From positions 1 through 9,974 of the forward strand of contig CALCDT010000315.1 in NCBI GenBank assembly GCA_937900425.1: 9,974 bases of DNA, given 5' to 3'. The DNA comes from an uncultured Alphaproteobacteria bacterium. Lineage in GTDB: Bacteria > Pseudomonadota > Alphaproteobacteria > Rhizobiales > Pleomorphomonadaceae. The notes under the pieces are model-generated. The model was not told where the DNA came from. It made no database searches and worked only from the letters and a program-made list of their open reading frames with translations. Positions 5,884 through 9,974 of the stretch are shown here, piece by piece; within the stretch, counting starts at the first letter, position 1, and every line of letters begins with the position of its first letter. Both the position numbers and the translations under genes were made by a program.

Positions 5884-7722
5884 ATGGACGAGACGAGCAG
5901 AGCCAAGGTCTTCTACGCGGGCTGGCAGGACGGCGCCGACGAGCTCGGCGCGCGCGACATCATCCGCCGCATCGTCCGCAACTACCTGAAAGCCCGCTGG
6001 AAGCTGATCGCCCTGTCGATGACGGCGATGATCTTCGTCGCCGCCACCACCGGCGCGCTGCCCTTCCTGCTGCAGCAGGCCGCCGACCGCATCTTCGTCG
6101 GCAAGGACGAGCGGGTGCTGTGGGTGCTGCCGGTCGTCGTGATCGGGGTGATGCTGCTGCGGTCCGGGGCGGAGTATTTCGGCCGCGTCACCGAGGCGCG
6201 AATCAGCGGCGGCGTCGTCGCCGACCTGCGCAAGGACCTGTTCGAGCGCCTCGTCTCCGCCGACCTCGGCTTTCTCCAGCGCACTCACTCGGCAACCTTT
6301 GTCTCGGTCTTCGCCAGCGACACCCAGATCGTCAACAACGCCGCCTCCCAGACCCTGACGGCGCTCATCAAGAACGCCCTCCAGGCGGTGGCGCTGATCA
6401 TCGCGATGATGGTGATGGACCCGCTGCTCGGCAGCCTCGTGCTGATCGCCCTGCCGCTCGGCGTCGTGATGATGGCGCGCCAGCGCAAGCGCCTGCGCAA
6501 GTCGGTGACGCGGACGCTGCGCGGGGCCGGGGAACTGTCGTCGCTGGTCTCGCAGATGCTGACCGGGGTTCGGGTGGTGAAAGCCTACGGCCAGGAGCGT
6601 TCCGAAACGGGCCGCGCCGAGGCGGTGATCGACGCCACCTTCGCCGCGAGCATGAAGACCGCCCGCACCCGCGCGGCGACCGGACCGATCACCGAATCCC
6701 TCTCCGGCGTCGGCCTGTCACTCGCCATCGTCTACGGCGGCTGGCAGGGCATCTACGGCGACCTGACGCTCGGCGAGTTCATGGGCTTCGTCGCCGCGGC
6801 GATGCTCGCCTACCAGCCGCTCAAGCAGATCGCCTCGCTGCAGAACGCGCTGACGGAGGGCATGATCGCCGCCCGCCGGGTCTTCGCCATCCTCGACTCC
6901 ACCCGCTTCGTCTCCGAAAGCGACGGCGCGCGCGACCTCGTCGTGCGCGAAGGAGCGATCCGCTTCGAGGGCGTCGACTTCTCCTACGACGGCGCCGTTC
7001 CGGTGCTGCGCGACCTCACCGTCGAGATCCCGGCCGGCACCCGGGTCGCCCTCGTCGGGCCGTCGGGCTCGGGCAAGAGCACCTTCCTCAACCTGCTGCT
7101 GCGCTTCTACGACCCCGAGCGCGGCCGCATCCTGATCGACGGCCAGGATCTGAGGGACGCGACCCTCGCCTCGGTTCGGCACGCCTCGGCGCTGCTGACC
7201 CAGGACCCCGTGCTGTTCGACGACACCGTCGCCGCCAACATCCGCTACGGCAGCCCGCACGCCGATGCCGCCGCGATCTCCGCGGCCGCCCGCGCGGCCG
7301 ACGCCGAGGAGTTCATCCTCGCGTTGCCGCAGGGTTACGACACCCGGGTCGGCGAGGCGGGCGGCCTGTTGTCGGGAGGCCAGAAGCAGCGCGTCGCCTT
7401 CGCCCGGGCGATGCTGCGCGGCGCGCCGATCCTGCTGCTCGACGAGCCGACCAGCGCCCTCGACGCCCAGGCCGAGGCGAAGGTGCAACGGACGCTCGAC
7501 ACCCTGTTCGAGGGCCGTACCGTGGTGATGATCGCCCACCGGCTCTCCACGGTGAAGAAGGCCGATCTGATCCTCGTCTTCGACAAGGGCCGCATCGTCG
7601 AGCAGGGCGACCACGAGACGCTGCTCGCCAGGGGCGGTCTCTATGAGGAATTGCACCGCACCCAGTTCTCGGGCGAGCAGGCGGCCGAGGCGGCCATGCT
7701 GCTCGCCGCCTCGGTGCCGTGA
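5884..7722 (+). CDS. MsbA-like ABC exporter, fused permease and ATPase
   Basis: This is a 612-aa half-transporter of the type I exporter (ABCB/MsbA) class, acting as a homodimer in the inner membrane. Residues ~35-330 form the six-helix transmembrane domain, with the coupling-region stretch VVKAYGQE (231-238). The nucleotide-binding domain spans ~358-595: Walker A GPSGSGKST (392-400), Q-loop Gln440, signature LSGGQKQR (496-503), Walker B ILLLDEP (516-522), D-loop SALD (524-527) and switch His552 (IAHRLST). Length and order match MsbA, and three lipid A/Kdo-related genes follow, so flipping lipid A-core is the most likely job. Similar half-exporters carry other lipids or drugs, so substrate is inferred. 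The ATG at 5884 has no clear Shine-Dalgarno, but the N-terminus lies properly ahead of helix 1. The next gene begins 177 bp after its stop if the preferred start is right. Confidence 0.93.
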   Translation: MDETSRAKVFYAGWQDGADELGARDIIRRIVRNYLKARWKLIALSMTAMIFVAATTGALPFLLQQAADRIFVGKDERVLWVLPVVVIGVMLLRSGAEYFGRVTEARISGGVVADLRKDLFERLVSADLGFLQRTHSATFVSVFASDTQIVNNAASQTLTALIKNALQAVALIIAMMVMDPLLGSLVLIALPLGVVMMARQRKRLRKSVTRTLRGAGELSSLVSQMLTGVRVVKAYGQERSETGRAEAVIDATFAASMKTARTRAATGPITESLSGVGLSLAIVYGGWQGIYGDLTLGEFMGFVAAAMLAYQPLKQIASLQNALTEGMIAARRVFAILDSTRFVSESDGARDLVVREGAIRFEGVDFSYDGAVPVLRDLTVEIPAGTRVALVGPSGSGKSTFLNLLLRFYDPERGRILIDGQDLRDATLASVRHASALLTQDPVLFDDTVAANIRYGSPHADAAAISAAARAADAEEFILALPQGYDTRVGEAGGLLSGGQKQRVAFARAMLRGAPILLLDEPTSALDAQAEAKVQRTLDTLFEGRTVVMIAHRLSTVKKADLILVFDKGRIVEQGDHETLLARGGLYEELHRTQFSGEQAAEAAMLLAASVP

Positions 7723-7899
7723 CCCGCGCCGCCCGGTCATCACATCCGCGTGTGGGCCCGATGCGGGCTTGGAAAAACCTGAATGCGGGGCCTTTCTTGG
7801 TCCCGTCGCCTCTGGCATAGCGACCGCGCTTTCCTTATGAACGCGTCTGCGCAGGGGAAGACTGCCGGTGCCCGGCGCGGCAGGGGAAGCGGTCTTGGT
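7723..7899. other. Spacer between ABC exporter and acyltransferase genes
   Basis: This stretch is open in the acyltransferase frame from an ATG at 7783, with another ATG at 7837. Its third codon positions are far less G/C-biased than the genes on either side (many T-ending codons such as CTT, TCT, CGT, GGT), and its translation has no family sequence, so I treat it as non-coding. It contains a small hairpin GCCCG-ATG-CGGGC (7756-7768) about 30 nt after the exporter stop, without a T-tract. No convincing promoter was found, although an internal one is possible. Confidence 0.55.
7882..7889 (+). promoter_or_regulatory. Ribosome binding site fixing the acyltransferase start at 7900
   Basis: AGGGGAAG lies 10 nt before ATG 7900. 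The alternative starts at 7783 and 7837 have no comparable purine-rich sequence upstream, and codon bias becomes gene-like only after 7900. Confidence 0.55.
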
Positions 7900-8616
7900 A
7901 TGGCGTTCAGTGTGAAGGCGACAGCAAGGGCGGTGGCGAGGTCGCGGGCCGTGGTCCTGACCCTCGGCACGCTGCTCGCGACCTATCTGCGCTTCGTCCG
8001 GCTGACCAGCCGGATGGTCTATTTCGACCGCGCGGTCGGCGAGACCGTCCGCGCCGACCATCCCTCCATCGTCGCCATGTGGCACGGCCAGCATTTCATG
8101 GTGCCGCTGGTCCGACCGCGCGGCGTTCCGATCGCCGTGCTGATGTCGGCCCATGCCGACGGCGAGATGAACGCCATCGCCATCGAGCAGCTCGGCCTCT
8201 CGACGATCCGGGCCTCCGGCGCCCACAAACCCGGGGACGTCCGCCGCAAGAAGGGGGCCCAGGGCTTCATCCAGATGCTGAAGGCGCTCAAGGCCGGCAC
8301 CACCATCGCCATGACCGCCGACGTGCCGAAGGGCCCGGCGAAGAAGTCGGGGCGCGGCATCATCCTGCTCGCCCGCCATTCCGGCCGCCCGATCCTGCCG
8401 CTCGCCTACGCCTCGAGCCGGCGCTGGACCGTCGACAGCTGGGACACGGCGGCCTTCAACCTGCCCTTCGCCCGGGCCGCCGTCGTCACCGAGGCGCCGA
8501 TCTTCGTGCCGCCCGAAACCTCCGACGAGGAGGTCGACCGCTTCCGCGAGCTGCTCGACGCCGCGCTGAACGAGGCGACACGGCGGGCCTACGCCATCGT
8601 GGACAACCGCGCATGA
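7900..8616 (+). CDS. DUF374 lysophospholipid acyltransferase-like protein
   Basis: The 238-aa product belongs to the DUF374 branch of the LPLAT superfamily. These proteins are thought to acylate lipids or act in lipid A/outer-membrane biogenesis, but the reaction is poorly defined. The N-terminus is basic, followed by a hydrophobic anchor (~17-35). The family pattern then appears: MWHGQHFM (60-67), a HADGE element (85-89) where PlsC-type enzymes have HX4D spacing, IRASGAHK (103-110), MTADVPKGP (138-146) and LARHSGRPILPLAY (157-170). I prefer ATG 7900 because of its ribosome site and codon bias; starts at 7783 (277 aa) and 7837 (259 aa) remain possible. Its TGA overlaps the waaA ATG (ATGA at 8613-8616), indicating coupling. 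Position between an MsbA-like exporter and waaA points to lipid A or core modification at the inner membrane. Confidence 0.88.
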   Translation: MAFSVKATARAVARSRAVVLTLGTLLATYLRFVRLTSRMVYFDRAVGETVRADHPSIVAMWHGQHFMVPLVRPRGVPIAVLMSAHADGEMNAIAIEQLGLSTIRASGAHKPGDVRRKKGAQGFIQMLKALKAGTTIAMTADVPKGPAKKSGRGIILLARHSGRPILPLAYASSRRWTVDSWDTAAFNLPFARAAVVTEAPIFVPPETSDEEVDRFRELLDAALNEATRRAYAIVDNRA

Positions 8617-9939
8617 GGGACGCCGGCGACCTCCTGCTCGGCGCCTACGCCCGGGGAAGCGGCCTCGCCCGGCCGGGGCTTCACGCGCTGCTGCGCTGGC
8701 GCATCCACCGCGGCAAGGAGGACCGGGCGCGCTGGCCGGAGCGGCTCGCCCGCGCCGAGCCTGCCGCAGCCGGCGGGGCCGACGGTCTGGGTCCACGCCG
8801 CGAGCGTCGGCGAGACGGTGGCGGTGCTGCCGCTGATCCTCAGGATCGCCGCCGCCGGGGTCGACGTGGTGCTGACCACCGTCACCCTCGCCTCCGCCTC
8901 CCTCGTCGCCGGCCGGCTGCCGCCGCGGGTGCGCCACCAGTTCGTGCCCTACGACGTGGGCCCCTGGATCGAGCGCTTCCTCGACCACTGGGACCCGCAG
9001 CTCGCGATCTTCGTCGAATCGGAGATCTGGCCGGTGACGATCCGCGAGCTGTCGCGGCGCTCGGTCCCGCTCGTCGTCTGCAACGCGCGGATGTCGGAAC
9101 GCTCCTTCGCCGGCTGGCACCGTTGGCCCTCCGTCGCCGAGGCGGTGTTCGGCCGCATCCACCACTGCCTCGCCCAGAGCGAGGCCGATGCCGAGCGCTA
9201 TCGCCAGCTCGGCGCCCCGCGGGTGACGACCGTCGGCAACATCAAGTTCGACGCCCCGGTGCCCGAAGCCTCGCGCACCCTGACCGAGGCGCTCGCCGCC
9301 GCGCTCGGCGACCGCCCGGTGTTCCTCGCCGCCAGCACCCATCCGGGCGAGGAGGAGGTGGTGCTCGCCGCCTACGCCAAGGCGCTCGCCCGCAACCGCG
9401 ACCTGCTGCTGGTGCTCGCCCCGCGCCATCCGACCCGGGGCGACGCCCTGGTCGACCTTTGCGAAGCGGCCGGTCTCGCCGTCGCCCAGCGCTCCCGCGG
9501 CGCGCTGCCGGACCGCTCGACGCGGGTCTATGTCGCGGATACCGTCGGCGAACTCGGCACCTTCTACCGCTTCGCCCGCGTCGCCTTCCTCGGCGGCTCG
9601 CTCGCCGCCAGGGTCGGCGGCCACAATCCGATCGAGCCGGCCGGCCTCGGCGTCGCCGTGGTCGCCGGGCCGAACGTGCGCAACTGGACTTCGATCTACG
9701 AGGCGATGCGCGCCGACGGGGCGATCGTCACCGTCACCGATTCCGACGAGCTGTTCGACGCCGTCGACCGCCTCGTAAACCTCGCCAACACCCGCCAGCG
9801 CCAGGTCGAGGCGGCGCGGCAGGTGGTGGCGCGCTTCTCCGGCGCGCTCGCCCGCACCGCCGCCGCGCTCGACCCGATCATCGACCCGCTGCTGGTCGCC
9901 GCGACGCTCGACCGCCGCGCCCGCGGGCGGGAGCGGTGA
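8613..9939 (+). CDS. waaA: 3-deoxy-D-manno-octulosonic acid (Kdo) transferase WaaA/KdtA, with an apparent frameshift near codon 48
   Basis: WaaA adds Kdo to the lipid A precursor at the cytoplasmic face of the inner membrane. Codons 1-48 from ATG 8613 give a typical WaaA N-terminus (LLLGAYARGSGLARP, RGKEDRARWPERLARA). The family then continues only in the +1 frame, from about 8758: LPQPAGPTVWVHAASVGET, with the likely catalytic Glu at 8812-8814. Later motifs: FVESEIWPV, NARMSERSF, LAQSEADAERY, VGNIKFDAP, STHPGEEE, APRHPTRG, GGHNPIEPA. Joined, the product is about 441 aa, the normal size. The only usual start in the second frame is GTG 8818, just past the HAASVGE motif, so a protein begun there would lack the anchor and catalytic Glu. 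An essential gene otherwise intact suggests a sequence error or recent indel rather than an old pseudogene. It overlaps both neighbours by 4 nt. Confidence 0.9.
8754..8778 (+). other. Frameshift site in waaA (one extra base, or two missing)
   Basis: Reading leaves phase between GCC 8754-8756 (Ala48) and CCG 8779-8781 (Pro of GPTVW). Dropping one base near 8757 yields RLARA-SLPQPAGPTVW, which resembles WaaA proteins best. Dropping one G from the GGGG run at 8775-8778 yields RLARAEPAAAGG-PTVW, and a homopolymer is the likelier place for an indel or miscall. Neither frame has a stop codon in between, so the position cannot be fixed from this sequence alone. Confidence 0.8.
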
Positions 9940-9974
9940 GGGCGCCGGGCTTCTGGTGGCGTCCGCCGGGCCTC
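9936..9974 (+). CDS. lpxK: Tetraacyldisaccharide 4'-kinase LpxK, first 13 codons only
   Basis: The frame starts at GTG 9936, overlapping the waaA stop as GTGA, and runs off the right edge. The 13 residues, (M)RAPGFWWRPPGL, match the typical LpxK opening (RAPxFWW followed by a proline-rich stretch). LpxK phosphorylates the 4' position of the lipid A disaccharide, the step before Kdo transfer by WaaA, so adjacency to waaA supports the call. Kinase motifs are outside the window. Confidence 0.8.
   Translation, partial: MRAPGFWWRPPGL

Noticed and set aside
5754..7646. 630-codon plus-strand frame overlapping the ABC exporter
   Set aside because: It is out of frame with the exporter, whose Walker A, signature and Walker B motifs are all in the frame starting at 5884; the other translation is Arg/Pro-rich nonsense.
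7756..7777. Hairpin GCCCG-ATG-CGGGC as an intrinsic terminator after the ABC exporter gene
   Set aside because: The stem is only 5 bp and is followed by TTGGAAAAA rather than a T-tract on the coding strand.
6718..9624. Minus-strand open frame of 968 codons opposite the ABC exporter, acyltransferase and waaA
   Set aside because: It is antisense to three well-recognised genes, has low-complexity Gly/Arg/Ala/Asp-rich translation and no family motif. Strong G/C bias at third positions removes stops on the opposite strand.
8818..9939. waaA as a shorter gene starting at GTG 8818
   Set aside because: This start omits the N-terminal anchor and the HAASVGE Glu, which are encoded directly upstream without a stop (the last part even in the same frame); the GTG is an internal codon.
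1..9974. CRISPR arrays, tRNA or rRNA genes, insertion sequences, phage genes or defence systems
   Set aside because: I saw no regular spaced repeats, tRNA-like cloverleaf, transposase or integrase motifs, or terminal inverted repeats; the recognisable genes are housekeeping or envelope genes.

Overview
This is a compact, very GC-rich chromosomal segment (well over 65% G+C by eye, third codon positions almost always G or C). The gene content points to an alphaproteobacterium of the Hyphomicrobiales (Rhizobiales): a DUF4170 protein and a DUF6101-like protein, both families I know mainly from that group, lie among lipid A/Kdo genes and a PmbA/TldE-type gene. I cannot name the genus. Nothing suggests a phage, transposon, plasmid or CRISPR array. 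This is core genome.

Left part (1-2818). The N-terminal half of mutL (mismatch repair) is on the minus strand and runs off the left edge. It is divergent from ubiA (ubiquinone biosynthesis, plus strand). ubiA converges on a minus-strand gene for a 188-aa conserved protein of unknown function, DUF6101-like. A 426-bp spacer (2819-3244) separates that gene from the long plus-strand gene run and holds several small palindromes and a candidate promoter.

Right part (3245-9974), all on the plus strand: a PmbA/TldE-type protease subunit, then a CysQ/inositol-monophosphatase family phosphatase that starts with TTG inside the previous gene, a 76-aa DUF4170 protein, an MsbA-like ABC exporter, a DUF374 lysophospholipid-acyltransferase-like protein, waaA (kdtA, Kdo transferase) and the first 13 codons of lpxK (lipid A 4'-kinase). 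The last three genes are joined by 4-nt ATGA/GTGA overlaps and look translationally coupled. The ABC exporter, DUF374 protein, WaaA and LpxK form a lipid A/Kdo assembly and export module at the inner membrane.

The most notable anomaly is in waaA. Its first ~48 codons lie in one frame and the rest, starting just before the HAASVGE motif, lies in the +1 frame, so one base is extra (or two are missing) between about 8754 and 8778. The unshifted frame has no stop and runs on in phase into lpxK, so automated annotation could easily go wrong here. I found no convincing new biological system. The other points of interest are the uncharacterised conserved proteins (DUF6101, DUF4170, DUF374), the structured leader before the ABC exporter gene, and the start-codon choices.
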